A DNA stretch of 56,533 bases from an uncultured Clostridium sp. GTDB taxonomy: Bacteria; Bacillota; Clostridia; Clostridiales; Clostridiaceae. Shown here piece by piece: positions 7,204 through 16,476 of this stretch. The stretch is taken from the NCBI RefSeq assembly GCF_910588715.1, contig NZ_CAJURG010000010.1, positions 1 through 56,533 of the forward strand, read 5' to 3'. The notes beneath the pieces were generated by a model. That model did not search any database. It saw nothing but the letters and a program-made list of their open reading frames with translations, and had not been told where the DNA came from. Numbering within the stretch: the first letter of the stretch is position 1; each line of letters begins with the position of its first letter. The translations under genes and the position numbers were made by a program.

Positions 7204-9633
7204 GTGAAGAGCAAATTTAAAATAACTGGAATGACATGTTTAGCATGTGCTAATAGAATTGAAAAAGTAATTGGCAAAATGGATGGAGTTAAAGAAGCAA
7301 ATGTAAATTTTGCAACAGAAACATTAACAATTGATTATAATGAACAAGAAGTTAGCAAAGAAGTTATTGAACAAAAGATTGAAAAAATAGGTTATAAAGT
7401 ACAAAAAAATATTCAATCAGATACTTATAAAATAGAAGGAATGACATGTTCTGCATGTGCTAATAGAATTGAAAAAATTGCAAAGAAAATGCAAGGTGTT
7501 GAAAGTTCTATAGTTAATTTTGCAACTGAAAAACTTACAATAAGTTATGATTTAGATATTATAAATTTTATAGATATAAAATCAAAAGTTGAAAAAGCAG
7601 GTTTTAAGTTAATAAAAGAGGAAGAGAAGATAAAAGAAAAGAAATTAGATGAACAAGCTAAATTACTTTGGAGATTAATATTATCTTTAATTTTTGCTAT
7701 TCCACTTTTGACAATAACAATGGGGCATATGGTAGGTATGCCATTACCTACGATTATTGATCCTATGATAAATCCTATTAACTTTGCAATAATCCAATTA
7801 GTTTTAACAATACCAGTTATGATAATTGGTTATAAGTTTTATTATATTGGATATAAAAATTTATTTAAGTTAAGTCCTAATATGGATTCTTTGATTGCAA
7901 TAGGTACAAGTGCAGCTTTTATTTATAGTTTATATGGAACACATAAAATTCTAAATGGTGATAGTTCTTATGCCATGAGTTTATACTATGAAGCAGCAGT
8001 TACAATACTTGCTTTAATAACACTTGGAAAATATTTAGAGGCAATTTCTAAGGGAAAAACATCTCAAGCAATTAAAAAACTTATGGGATTAGCTCCTAAA
8101 ACAGCAACTATTATAAGAAATGAAAAAGAATTAGTTATTCCTATAGATGAAGTTATTGTTGGAGATATAATTATAGTTAAACCTGGTGAAAAGTTACCAG
8201 TTGATGGTGAGGTTATTGAAGGAGCTACTGCAATTGATGAAGCAATGCTTACAGGGGAAAGTATCCCAGTTGAAAAGACTGTTGGTAGTAAGGTAATAGG
8301 AGCTAGTATTAATAAAACTGGATTTATTAAATATAAAGCCACTAAGGTTGGAAAAGATACTGCATTATCTCAAATTATTAAATTAGTTGAAGATGCTCAA
8401 GGATCAAAAGCACCTATTGCAAAAATGGCAGATATTATTGCATCTTATTTTGTTCCAATAGTAATTGGTCTTGCAGTAATTGCAAGTATAGGTTGGTTAA
8501 TTGCTGGTGAAAGTGGAGTATTTGCGTTAACAATTTTTATTTCCGTATTAGTAATAGCTTGTCCGTGTGCTTTAGGTTTGGCAACTCCAACAGCAATTAT
8601 GGTTGGAACAGGAAAAGGAGCAGAGTATGGAGTATTAATTAAGGGTGGAGAAGCTTTAGAAATTACACATAAAGTTGATACAATTGTATTTGATAAAACT
8701 GGTACTATTACAGAGGGTAAACCTGTAGTAACAGATATTATTACAAATACAATGTCAGAAGAAGAATTATTATCTATAGCAGCAAGTAGTGAAAAAGGTT
8801 CTGAACATCCTTTAGGTGAAGCTATAGTAAAGTCAGCAGAAGAAAGAAATATAAATTTGAAGGAAATATCTAATTTTAAGGCTATTCCAGGTCACGGAAT
8901 TCAAGTTGAAATAGAAGATAAAATTATTTTACTTGGAAATAAAAAATTAATGAATGAAAATTCTATTGAAGTAAGAATTTTAGGAGATGAATCAGATAGA
9001 TTAGCCAATGAAGGTAAAACACCTATGTATATTGCTGTAGATAACAAACTAGAAGGAATTATTGCTGTTGCTGATGTAGTTAAGAAAAGTAGTAAAGAAG
9101 CAATTGAAAATCTTCATAAGATGGGAATTAAGGTTGCAATGATTACAGGAGATAATAAAAAAACTGCTAACGCTATTGCAAATCAAGTTGGAATTGATAT
9201 TGTTCTTGCAGAAGTTTTACCAGAGGATAAGGCAAATGAAGTTAAGAAACTTCAAGAAAAGGGAAATAAAGTTGCTATGGTTGGAGATGGAATAAATGAC
9301 GCTCCAGCATTAGCACAAGCTGACGTTGGAATGGCAATTGGAACTGGAACTGATGTAGCAATTGAATCAGCTAATATAGTTCTTATGAAAGGTGATTTAA
9401 GAGATGTTTCTACAGCTATAAAATTAAGCAAAGCAACTATTAGAAACATAAAACAAAATTTATTTTGGGCATTTGGATATAATGTTTTAGGTATTCCTGT
9501 TGCAATGGGAATTCTTCATATATTTGGTGGACCACTTTTAAATCCAATGATAGGAGCAGCTGCAATGAGTTTAAGTTCTGTTTCAGTTTTAACAAATGCT
9601 TTAAGATTAAGAAGCTTTAATCCTAATAAATAA
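7204..9633 (+). CDS. copA: Copper-exporting P1B-type ATPase CopA
   Basis: An 809-residue pump that uses ATP to export Cu(I) across the membrane. It has two N-terminal heavy-metal-associated domains (CLAC at 12-15, CSAC at 82-85), the transmembrane CPC motif at 453-455 with the CPCALGLATPTA context typical of copper pumps, the phosphorylated Asp in DKTGT at 497, SEHPLG in the nucleotide domain, and GDGINDAP near 694. I chose the GTG at 7204, which follows AAAGGAGTGATAAAG. The longer in-frame GTG at 7156 lies inside the operator and has no ribosome binding site. copZ follows 65 bases downstream, with no terminator between, so the two are one copper-responsive operon. Confidence 0.95.
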   Translation: MKSKFKITGMTCLACANRIEKVIGKMDGVKEANVNFATETLTIDYNEQEVSKEVIEQKIEKIGYKVQKNIQSDTYKIEGMTCSACANRIEKIAKKMQGVESSIVNFATEKLTISYDLDIINFIDIKSKVEKAGFKLIKEEEKIKEKKLDEQAKLLWRLILSLIFAIPLLTITMGHMVGMPLPTIIDPMINPINFAIIQLVLTIPVMIIGYKFYYIGYKNLFKLSPNMDSLIAIGTSAAFIYSLYGTHKILNGDSSYAMSLYYEAAVTILALITLGKYLEAISKGKTSQAIKKLMGLAPKTATIIRNEKELVIPIDEVIVGDIIIVKPGEKLPVDGEVIEGATAIDEAMLTGESIPVEKTVGSKVIGASINKTGFIKYKATKVGKDTALSQIIKLVEDAQGSKAPIAKMADIIASYFVPIVIGLAVIASIGWLIAGESGVFALTIFISVLVIACPCALGLATPTAIMVGTGKGAEYGVLIKGGEALEITHKVDTIVFDKTGTITEGKPVVTDIITNTMSEEELLSIAASSEKGSEHPLGEAIVKSAEERNINLKEISNFKAIPGHGIQVEIEDKIILLGNKKLMNENSIEVRILGDESDRLANEGKTPMYIAVDNKLEGIIAVADVVKKSSKEAIENLHKMGIKVAMITGDNKKTANAIANQVGIDIVLAEVLPEDKANEVKKLQEKGNKVAMVGDGINDAPALAQADVGMAIGTGTDVAIESANIVLMKGDLRDVSTAIKLSKATIRNIKQNLFWAFGYNVLGIPVAMGILHIFGGPLLNPMIGAAAMSLSSVSVLTNALRLRSFNPNK

Positions 9634-9698
9634 GTATAAATAATTAATAAAATTATTAAAATAATTTTATATTTAAGATATGAAAGTGAGGAGATTTT

Positions 9699-9908
9699 AT
9701 GAAAAAGAAAATATTAATTGAAGGAATGAGTTGTAAAAATTGTGTTGCTCACGTTACAGAAGCTTTAGAAGAATTAAATGATGCAAATAACATTGAGGTT
9801 AATTTAGAAGGAAAATATGCAGTTGTAGAGACAAATGAATCAGATGATTTAGTAAAAGAAAAAGTTGAAGATATGGGGTATGACGTAATTAGTATAGAAA
9901 ATATTTAA
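9699..9908 (+). CDS. copZ: Copper chaperone CopZ
   Basis: A 69-residue single HMA domain with the metal-binding motif GMSCKNC near the N terminus (residues 9-15). It carries Cu(I) in the cytoplasm and hands it to CopA and to the regulator CsoR. GTGAGGAG precedes the ATG by 7 bases. It lies in the copA operon and ends just before a strong terminator. Confidence 0.93.
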   Translation: MKKKILIEGMSCKNCVAHVTEALEELNDANNIEVNLEGKYAVVETNESDDLVKEKVEDMGYDVISIENI

Positions 9909-9911
9909 TAT

Positions 9912-9966
9912 AAGAAATGAGTATATCATAGTTTAAAATTAATTATGATATACTCATTTCTTATTT
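9912..9966 (+). terminator. copAZ operon terminator
   Basis: An 18-bp stem AAGAAATGAGTATATCAT / ATGATATACTCATTTCTT, then TTATTTAT. Confidence 0.85.
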
Positions 9967-10008
9967 ATATAAGTAATAAAATTATTAACTTAAATAATAT
10001 CTTATAGT

Positions 10009-10103
10009 AATTAATTTTTAACTTTTGTATTTCATGTTATTAATAACCTCTACATTACTTTTTTCTTTACCAAATTAATTTTTAACTTTTGTATTTCATG
10101 TTA
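10009..10103. repeat. Two 31-bp direct repeats, period 64
   Basis: The same 31-base sequence (begins AATTAATTTTTAACTTTTG, ends TTTCATGTTA) occurs at 10009-10039 and 10073-10103, in the gap between copZ and the minus-strand antiporter. No function is visible. The right copy abuts the antiporter terminator hairpin. Confidence 0.8.
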
Positions 10104-10133
10104 AAAGATAACTTACATTAAAAGTTATTTTGA
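10103..10133 (-). terminator. Terminator of the antiporter gene
   Basis: On the minus strand AAAATAACTT pairs with AAGTTATCTTTT and runs into TTTTAAC, a few bases after the antiporter stop codon. Confidence 0.5.
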
Positions 10134-10136
10134 TTT

Positions 10137-11369
10137 TTATATAATTTTCTTTTCTATAATATTATCTTGAGTTAACAATTTTGATGATGAAATTTTAATT
10201 CCAATTGCACCAATTGGAGCAGTAATTAATACACTTAAAATTGCAATAGATTGCATTATTTCACCACCGGCAACTCCCATTTGAAGAGGAATACCAGCTT
10301 TTGCAGATTGAACTGTTGCTTTAGGTAAATAAGCTATTATACAAAATATTTTTTCTTTAAGTGATAAACTTGTTCCAATTAATGAAATAAAAACACCTAT
10401 TGAGCGTATGGTTAAAGATATAATAAGCATTAATATCCCTATCCATAAATATTTTAATGCAAGATTTGGATTAATAGCCATTCCTACAAAGGTAAATAAA
10501 TATATCTTTCCATATTTCCAAACAACATTTATTCTATTTTGAATTTCAACTGCTAAATTTTTTAAAAAGGCTCTTAAAAAAAATCCATAAATCATTATAG
10601 TTAATAAAGAATTAAATATTTTTAAATGAAAAATATTTTCTATAATTCTAATTAATAAACAAATCATAAATGTAATAATAGTTCTTAATGTATTATTTTT
10701 AATGACACTTAATATATTTTTGCTAAAAATGGCAAGTAAAAATCCTACAACTATACTAATGATAATTGTAATAGGAATTGAAAAAATTTCATTAGCAATA
10801 GAAATATTTTCATTATTAATATTGGACATATAAATTCCTAAAAATGTTGTAAACAAGGTGATTGCTACAGTATCATCTGCTGATGCACCAACTAAAAGCA
10901 TTTGAGGAATTGCTTTATCTTGAGCAACTTTTCTTTTAATTAAATCAACCATAGAAGGAACTAAAACAGCTGGGCTTACTGCGGCTATTATAAATCCTAA
11001 AATTGCTCCCTGTACAAAGGTAAAATTAAGAAATATCATTGATAAAAAAGCAATTGTTAACCCTTCTAGTGTTGCAGGTATTATGCTTAATAAAATTGCA
11101 GGTCTACCTATTTGTTTCATTTGATTTATGCTTATCCCAAGTCCTCCAATAAATAAAACTGTTACTAAGGCAATATCTTTAATGTATGAAGAAATATTTA
11201 AAGTTTGTTTTGGAACAATATTTAAAAAGGAAGGACCAATAATCATTCCAAATAAAATCATTCCTATAAGTGATGGTAGTTTAAAAAGCTCTACTAATTT
11301 ACCACTGTAATTAGCTAGCAAACCTATTAATATTAAGCTAATTATAATTATTAAAAGATTAATTATCAT
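10137..11369 (-). CDS. Monovalent cation:proton antiporter (CPA family)
   Basis: A 410-residue integral membrane protein with about 11-13 hydrophobic segments along its whole length. LPSLIGMILFGMIIGPSFL near the N terminus and GASADDTVAITLF in the middle are typical of Na+/H+ and K+/H+ exchangers; the paired Asp of ADD is the usual ion-binding feature. It lacks a C-terminal TrkA-N/RCK domain, so it is a bare transport module. AGGAGG precedes the ATG on the minus strand. It is divergent from the DedA gene, sharing a 120-base promoter gap. The cation cannot be told from sequence. Confidence 0.85.
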   Translation of the reverse strand: MIINLLIIIISLILIGLLANYSGKLVELFKLPSLIGMILFGMIIGPSFLNIVPKQTLNISSYIKDIALVTVLFIGGLGISINQMKQIGRPAILLSIIPATLEGLTIAFLSMIFLNFTFVQGAILGFIIAAVSPAVLVPSMVDLIKRKVAQDKAIPQMLLVGASADDTVAITLFTTFLGIYMSNINNENISIANEIFSIPITIIISIVVGFLLAIFSKNILSVIKNNTLRTIITFMICLLIRIIENIFHLKIFNSLLTIMIYGFFLRAFLKNLAVEIQNRINVVWKYGKIYLFTFVGMAINPNLALKYLWIGILMLIISLTIRSIGVFISLIGTSLSLKEKIFCIIAYLPKATVQSAKAGIPLQMGVAGGEIMQSIAILSVLITAPIGAIGIKISSSKLLTQDNIIEKKII

Positions 11370-11491
11370 AAATTATTCCTCCTAAAGTAAAAATATATTA
11401 ATATTGTGAATTGGTAAATAAATGAATATAGATTATATATCATGGAAACAATATATTTAAGATTATACTAGTAGAAGGTGGGGGAAAGTAA

Positions 11492-11992
11492 GTGGATATA
11501 AATATTATGCTTCAATATATAGCAAAGTATGGGTATATATTTTTAGCTATAATAGTATTTTTGGAATATTTAAATTTGCCAGGTTTACCTGCTGGAATAA
11601 TAATGCCTGCGGCTGGAATTTTGATTAAATCAGATGGATTAAGTTTTATATATACACTTATAATATCTGTAATTGCGGGTTTTTTAGGAAGTTTTATTTT
11701 ATATATATTAGGATATTATTGTGGAAATCCAATTTTAAATAAACTACAAAATAAATTTCCTAAATCTAAAAAGGCAATAGATAAAACATATACGTATATA
11801 GATAAATACGGAAATACTGGGATTTTTATTGCTAGACTTATACCTGTTGCAAGAACTTTAATATCATTAATTGCAGGTACATTTAATATGGAATTTATAA
11901 AGTTTGCCTTTTATTCTGTTATAGGAATTACTATTTGGAACTTTGTTTTTATATATATAGGTTATGCTTTTGGACATTTATTTTTAAAATAG
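11492..11992 (+). CDS. DedA family membrane protein
   Basis: A 166-residue SNARE-associated/DedA (VTT) protein with four to five hydrophobic segments. The family-typical FIARLIPVARTLISLIAGT (Arg-rich re-entrant region, about residues 113-131) is plain, as is the G-P-A-G-I segment near residue 30. Members act as membrane-lipid (undecaprenyl phosphate or phosphatidylethanolamine) flippases or support proton-motive-force homeostasis. GTG start: GGTGGGGG lies 8 bases upstream, and the first ATG is too far in. It may share regulatory DNA with the divergent antiporter. Confidence 0.85.
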   Translation: MDINIMLQYIAKYGYIFLAIIVFLEYLNLPGLPAGIIMPAAGILIKSDGLSFIYTLIISVIAGFLGSFILYILGYYCGNPILNKLQNKFPKSKKAIDKTYTYIDKYGNTGIFIARLIPVARTLISLIAGTFNMEFIKFAFYSVIGITIWNFVFIYIGYAFGHLFLK

Positions 11993-12147
11993 AAAAAATT
12001 AAAAATAATTTTTAAATTTGTATATCAAATAATCGTTTTTTATGTTAAAATTGTAATAAATTAACAAACTTTAATTGATATTAGATATATAGGAATAAAA
12101 ATAATAATAAATTAACTAATGGGATGTTAATGGGATGGGAGGAAAGC

Positions 12148-14538
12148 ATGAACTTTAAGGTATTAAATGGGGATATTTATTTCTCAGATGAATTTATAAA
12201 TCTAAATGATATAAGATCTGAATTCTTACAATTAGCTTTTGATTCCTTTTCAACGTTTAACGAAGAATGTACTAAGAGATTTAATAGTATTGAGCAACTA
12301 CTAAAAGATGGAGAAAGTTTTGGAAATGTATATTTAAATGGTTATATTTCAAAGGCAATAAAAATTATTAATGAATTTGGAATTAAAGATATTGATAGTA
12401 AAGAATTTACTAAATACTATTTAAATAATTATTCTAGATGGGAAGATACTTTAGAGGAAATAAAGAATAAAAGTAAAATAAATGATAGTTCAGAAGATAT
12501 AACTTATATTAAGTTAAATATTGATTCAGATTTAATCAAAAAACCTTTTGAATTACAAGAGAAAAATATAATTTTAGATAATAATAAGAAAACTAATATT
12601 CCTATAGAAATATTAAATAAATTATCTAGTTCAATGATGGAGAGTATATTTAATATTAATTTTGCTGTAATGGATTTTTTAAAACAAAATAATATAGAAA
12701 CTGTATCCCAATATAGCAATTCAGAAGATATAATTAAATCAAATAATTTAATTAAAGATTTGTTAGAAAATAAAATTTCAAAAGATAAAGAAATAGACAC
12801 TATAAAAGAAATAATAAAATTAAATCCATATAATGAAAACATATATAAAGCTTTATTATCTAAGTATGGAGACAAGGACAATCAATTAGAAGAGCTAGGA
12901 AAGTTTTTAGGATATGATAATATTTATGAATACAAAATTAAGTTATTAGATAAATACTACAAAGGTTTATCTAAGTCTAATAAAAAAGAAATAAATAAAG
13001 CAAAAGAAGGAATCGGTTTATTAGCAAATAAACTAGGAATTAAAGATTATTCAAAATATATAGACGAGCTTGATGATATGATTTCAAATAAAACTAAAAT
13101 GAAAGATTCAATTGAAACTAAAGAAATAGATAATATTGATGAAACATCAAGCAAGGAAAAAAATAAAAATACTGGGACTCATAAAAAATTATGGATATCA
13201 ACTGGAATTGTAGTAGCTAGTTTATTAGTAGTATATTTAGCAATGACTGCATATTTTAGTAACCACTTTTTCTTTAGGACTTATATAAATGGAATTAGCG
13301 TTGCTGGAAAAAATAATAGTTCAGCACAAGCTTTAATGGCTGAAAGGGCTAATAGTTATATTTTAACTATAAATGGTAGAAATGATCTTACTGAACAATT
13401 AAAAGGTACAGATATTAATTTAAAATATGAATTTAATGATTTAATAGATAAATTATTAGAAGATCAAAATCCATTTATGTGGATCAAATCTATAGTTTCT
13501 GGAAATAACTATACAATAACTGATGGTGTTTCTTATGATGAACAATTATTAAAACAAATTATAGGTAATCTTAATTGTCTTAATGAAGAAAATGTAACTG
13601 CACCTGTAAGTGCAAGTATTTCTTATACAGATAATGGATTTGAAATTATAAAAGAAGATATAGGTAATAAATTAAATTATGATGAATTTTATTCAAAAGT
13701 ATTAAGTCATATTCAAAATATTAATGATGTTTTAAGCTTAGATGAAGAAGGTTGTTATGAAGCACCTAAGTATACTAGTGAAACAGATGTTGTTGTACAA
13801 GCTAAAAACACTATTGACAAATATATGAACTCAAAATTTACTTATACTACATCAGGAGATGATATTGTTATAGATTCAAACCTAATAAGTAAATGGATAA
13901 ATGTAGATGAAGATTTTAATGTTACACTTAATGAAAGTGCAATTAAAGAAAATGTAAGTGAGTTAGTAGGTGCTTATGATAATATAGGAAGCACTAGAAC
14001 ATTTACTAGAGAAACTGGTGAAAAAATAAAAGTTAGTACTACACCAGGAATATATTATGTAGATAGAAATGCAATGGTTTCGCAATTAGTAGATTCAATA
14101 ACTAATGGAAGTGAAACAACTAACGAATTACCATTTAAAACACCAACTGCTACAGATGATTATGTAATAAATACATTTGTTGAAGTTGATTTAACTAATC
14201 AAACTGTTGTTTACTATAAAAATGGTCAATTAATTACTCAAGGAAGTGTAGTTACAGGAGATCAAAGTAAAGGATATTCAACTCCTCCAGGAACATTTAC
14301 ATTAGATTGGAAAGCTAGAAACTTTACTTTAAGGGGACCTGGATATGCGTCACCAGTTAGCTTCTGGATGCCATTTAACGGTGGAATAGGTCTTCATGAT
14401 GCAAGCTGGAGAGGTAGCTTTGGTGGAACTATATATCGAAATAATGGTTCTCATGGATGCGTTAATATGCCTCATAGTGTAGCTCAAGCAATTTATAATA
14501 ATATAGAAGATGAAACTACAATAATTTGTAGATACTAA
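12148..14538 (+). CDS. Membrane-anchored L,D-transpeptidase (YkuD domain)
   Basis: A 796-residue cell-wall cross-linking enzyme. There is a long soluble N-terminal part (about 1-345), rich in Lys/Asn/Asp and presumably cytoplasmic. A single membrane segment follows near 350-372 (WISTGIVVASLLVVYLAM). Outside the cell lie a peptidoglycan-binding (PG_binding_4) region and a C-terminal YkuD catalytic domain with IGLHDA and SHGCVNMP, whose Cys is the nucleophile that forms 3-3 cross-links. The ATG at 12148 has GGGAGG six bases upstream and is preferred over the ATG at 12124. The big cytoplasmic part is unusual for YkuD proteins and could sense or recruit a partner. Confidence 0.88.
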   Translation: MNFKVLNGDIYFSDEFINLNDIRSEFLQLAFDSFSTFNEECTKRFNSIEQLLKDGESFGNVYLNGYISKAIKIINEFGIKDIDSKEFTKYYLNNYSRWEDTLEEIKNKSKINDSSEDITYIKLNIDSDLIKKPFELQEKNIILDNNKKTNIPIEILNKLSSSMMESIFNINFAVMDFLKQNNIETVSQYSNSEDIIKSNNLIKDLLENKISKDKEIDTIKEIIKLNPYNENIYKALLSKYGDKDNQLEELGKFLGYDNIYEYKIKLLDKYYKGLSKSNKKEINKAKEGIGLLANKLGIKDYSKYIDELDDMISNKTKMKDSIETKEIDNIDETSSKEKNKNTGTHKKLWISTGIVVASLLVVYLAMTAYFSNHFFFRTYINGISVAGKNNSSAQALMAERANSYILTINGRNDLTEQLKGTDINLKYEFNDLIDKLLEDQNPFMWIKSIVSGNNYTITDGVSYDEQLLKQIIGNLNCLNEENVTAPVSASISYTDNGFEIIKEDIGNKLNYDEFYSKVLSHIQNINDVLSLDEEGCYEAPKYTSETDVVVQAKNTIDKYMNSKFTYTTSGDDIVIDSNLISKWINVDEDFNVTLNESAIKENVSELVGAYDNIGSTRTFTRETGEKIKVSTTPGIYYVDRNAMVSQLVDSITNGSETTNELPFKTPTATDDYVINTFVEVDLTNQTVVYYKNGQLITQGSVVTGDQSKGYSTPPGTFTLDWKARNFTLRGPGYASPVSFWMPFNGGIGLHDASWRGSFGGTIYRNNGSHGCVNMPHSVAQAIYNNIEDETTIICRY

Positions 14539-14540
14539 TT

Positions 14541-14590
14541 AATAACTTCGCAATGCATTAATTAATGCTATTGCGAAGTTATTATTATTT
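14541..14590 (+). terminator. Terminator of the L,D-transpeptidase gene
   Basis: ATAACTTCGCAATGCATT pairs with AATGCTATTGCGAAGTTAT (one mismatch), followed by a T-rich tail. Confidence 0.8.
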
Positions 14591-14652
14591 TAATGAAAAA
14601 TAATATATTAAAATAAATTTTTATATAGCATATTAAAAGATATGTATAATTA

Positions 14653-14703
14653 AAGGAGCTGTATAATATTGAATTAAAAGTTTTCAATATAATACAACTC
14701 CTT
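14653..14703. repeat. Dispersed palindrome, copy B
   Basis: AAGGAGCTGTATAATATTGAA pairs with TTTCAATATAATACAACTCCTT around an 8-base loop. It lies between the plus-strand transpeptidase terminator and the minus-strand gene that follows. It shares its core with copies A, C, D, E and F, with compensatory arm changes. Confidence 0.75.
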
Positions 14704-14768
14704 ATTACAAATTAATAACTTTTTATATAGTTTTTAATTAATATTTAAGTAAAATATTTTTAGTTTAA

Positions 14769-15124
14769 TTATCTATACAATTTATATACTCCAGTTAAAG
14801 GAACATATTTTCTATAATAAAATGTACTATTAGTTTCATTAATAATTGTAAATCCAGCTTTTTTAAAAACATCTAAGGAAAAATCTGCTCCAGAAGATTT
14901 AGATACTTGTCCAGTAATTACTCCACTTCCTGAATAATCAACTTGAGTAGCTGGAAATTTGTTTCCTGGAACTGTTGCATAAGCTGAAGAATCTTCTAAA
15001 GTTGTTGGACTTGAAGATGATGCAAAAATCTTAACCCTACTTATAGAGTTTATTTGTTTCTTAATGCATGAAATAGTATTAAGAAACAAAAAGTAACTGT
15101 GATAATAGTTCCTAGAAAAGATAA
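14769..15124 (-). pseudogene. 3' part of a probably frameshifted membrane protein
   Basis: An open frame of about 110 codons ends at 14769. It has no in-frame ATG and no ribosome binding site, only a TTG at 15089. Its usable part reads ISRVKIFASSSSPTTLE and continues to YYRKYVPLTGVYKLYR. It lies in the -1 frame relative to the membrane gene at 15289-15050 and overlaps its end by about 70 bases, so the two are probably one gene broken by a 1-base loss. The A-rich AAGAAACAAATAAAC stretch near 15050 is a candidate place. Programmed frameshifting cannot be excluded. The family is unknown. Confidence 0.5.
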
Positions 15125-15289
15125 TATAATTAAAAGATTAGAACATACAGTATTTAACCATAAAATAATATTATTATTACTAAAAGGACTTAATATAATA
15201 GCCATTGTTTGATAAGTTAGCTCATTATTTATTAACATTAAAACTATTCCGCTAATTAATCCTAAAAATAATCTTATTTCTTTATGCAT
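15050..15289 (-). CDS. Small membrane protein, 5' part of a broken gene
   Basis: A 79-residue product starting at the ATG at 15289 (minus strand), which has GGAGGAG seven bases upstream; the more upstream ATG lies within that site. It has two hydrophobic segments (about 6-22 and 45-75). The frame stops at TAA immediately where the overlapping -1 frame becomes a plausible extracytoplasmic domain. I do not recognise it. If the frames are joined the protein is about 170-175 residues: two membrane helices and a C-terminal globular domain. Confidence 0.55.
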   Translation of the reverse strand: MHKEIRLFLGLISGIVLMLINNELTYQTMAIILSPFSNNNIILWLNTVCSNLLIILSFLGTIITVTFCFLILFHALRNK

Positions 15290-15304
15290 AATATACTCCT
15301 CCAT

Positions 15305-15640
15305 TGCAAAATTTATTAATTTTTGTTGAATTTTAAAAAATATAACAATATAACATTAACATATTTTGGGGTAAGGTTATAGAGTTTATTCAATAAAACA
15401 GAAAAGTTTAAACTAATATTTGAATTTTACGTTTTCTAAATTTGAATTAAATTTATGGATTTTTGTAGTAAAATATATGGTTATATAAACTTAGTATAAT
15501 GGATAATGCGATTAATAAAATTATAGTAAAATTCATCTACAACTATATCTTGAATATGTAAAGTTATTGTTGTATATTATATATAAGATTTTGAAATAAA
15601 TTTAAGTTTAATAGTAAAATATCAATAAGTTAATTTTTAA
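15305..15640. other. Gene-free stretch upstream of the xpt riboswitch
   Basis: No ORF or clear RNA motif. It holds the divergent regulatory region of the minus-strand membrane gene and the likely xpt promoter (TTGAAA at 15591-15596, 18-base spacer, TAAAAT at 15615-15620). Confidence 0.5.
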
Positions 15641-15644
15641 AAAT

Positions 15645-15710
15645 CTCGTATAAAATCGGTAATTGGACCGAAAGTTTCTACCTACTGACCGTAAATCAGT
15701 AGACTACGAG
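15645..15710 (+). promoter_or_regulatory. Guanine (purine) riboswitch aptamer of xpt
   Basis: P1 is CTCGTA/TACGAG, P2 is TCGGT/ACCGA with a loop ending in GG, and J2/3 carries the diagnostic GTTTCTACC. P3 is TACTGA/TCAGTA with the CCGTAAA loop, and J3/1 is GAC. The C just before the P1 3' strand (C74 in B. subtilis xpt numbering) selects guanine or hypoxanthine over adenine. The 3' side of P1 overlaps CGAGGAGTTG (15707-15716), which can instead pair with the terminator's CAACACCTCG. So ligand binding favours termination and shuts xpt off. Confidence 0.95.
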
Positions 15711-15746
15711 GAGTTGAAATTATATTTTTTTATATAAAATGATATC

Positions 15747-15780
15747 AACACCTCGATTTATATGAGGTGTTTATTTTTTT
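15747..15780 (+). terminator. Riboswitch-controlled terminator of xpt
   Basis: AACACCTC / GAGGTGTT with an AT-rich loop, then TTATTTTTTT. Its 5' arm is also the partner of the antiterminator at 15707-15716. Confidence 0.9.
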
Positions 15781-15811
15781 ATAAAAATGTTTGCGAAGGA
15801 GAAAGTACATA

Positions 15812-16381
15812 ATGGATATATTAAAGGAACGTATATTAAAAGAAGGTCAAGCCTTAAGTGAAACTGTATTGAAAGTTGATTCTTTTTTAAATCATGGAGT
15901 AGATGCAAAGTTAATGTATGATATGGGAACTTGTTTTAAGGAATATTATAAAAACCATGGAGTAACTAAAATATTTACTATTGAGAGTTCTGGAATAGCA
16001 CCTACAGTAATGACTGCAATGCAAATGGAATTACCAATGGTTACTTTAAAAAAGCAAAGCTCTAAAATCTTAAATGGAGATGTATATCAAACAACAGTAC
16101 ATTCATTTACTAAAGGTTCTGATTATGAATTAACATTATCAAAAAAATATATTTCTCCGGAAGATAATATATTAGTTATAGATGATTTTTTAGCTAATGG
16201 GGAAGCTGCTTTAGGTGCTATAAGATTAATTGAAGAAGCAGGAGCTAAAGTTGCAGGGATAGGAATAGTAATAGAAAAATCATTCCAACCGGGACGAGCT
16301 GTTTTGGATGAAAAGGGATATGATGTTTATTCTTTAGCTAGAATTAAAAGACTAGAAAAAGGAATTATAGAATTTATTTAA
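15812..16381 (+). CDS. xpt: Xanthine phosphoribosyltransferase
   Basis: A 189-residue PRTase that salvages xanthine to XMP using PRPP. The PRPP-binding loop reads NILVIDDFLANGEAALG (about 127-143), and the N-terminal MDILKERILKEGQ is typical of the Xpt family. I start at the ATG at 15812, which has AAGGAG ten bases upstream. A longer in-frame frame begins 21 bases earlier but overlaps that site. It is controlled by the guanine riboswitch and terminator just upstream, so salvage is switched off when guanine is plentiful. It ends at a palindromic terminator shared with the convergent gene. Confidence 0.95.
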   Translation: MDILKERILKEGQALSETVLKVDSFLNHGVDAKLMYDMGTCFKEYYKNHGVTKIFTIESSGIAPTVMTAMQMELPMVTLKKQSSKILNGDVYQTTVHSFTKGSDYELTLSKKYISPEDNILVIDDFLANGEAALGAIRLIEEAGAKVAGIGIVIEKSFQPGRAVLDEKGYDVYSLARIKRLEKGIIEFI

Positions 16382-16400
16382 TAAAATTTTGCATAATAAA

Positions 16401-16450
16401 AATGGGTTAAATCATATTAAATTTTCTAATTCAATATGATTTAACCCATT
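16401..16450. terminator. Bidirectional terminator; dispersed palindrome copy C
   Basis: AATGGGTTAAATCATATT / AATATGATTTAACCCATT with an AT-rich loop lies between convergent xpt and the minus-strand gene at 16477. It has the same inner core (CATATT...AATATG) as the other copies, but a different outer stem with both sides changed. Confidence 0.8.
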
Positions 16451-16476
16451 TAAATTATATTATTATAAGCTTTACA

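Noticed and set aside
14769..15050. Programmed -1 frameshift heptamer
   Set aside because: No X-XXY-YYZ slippery heptamer in the right phase is found in the overlap, so a mutation or error is more likely, although not proven.
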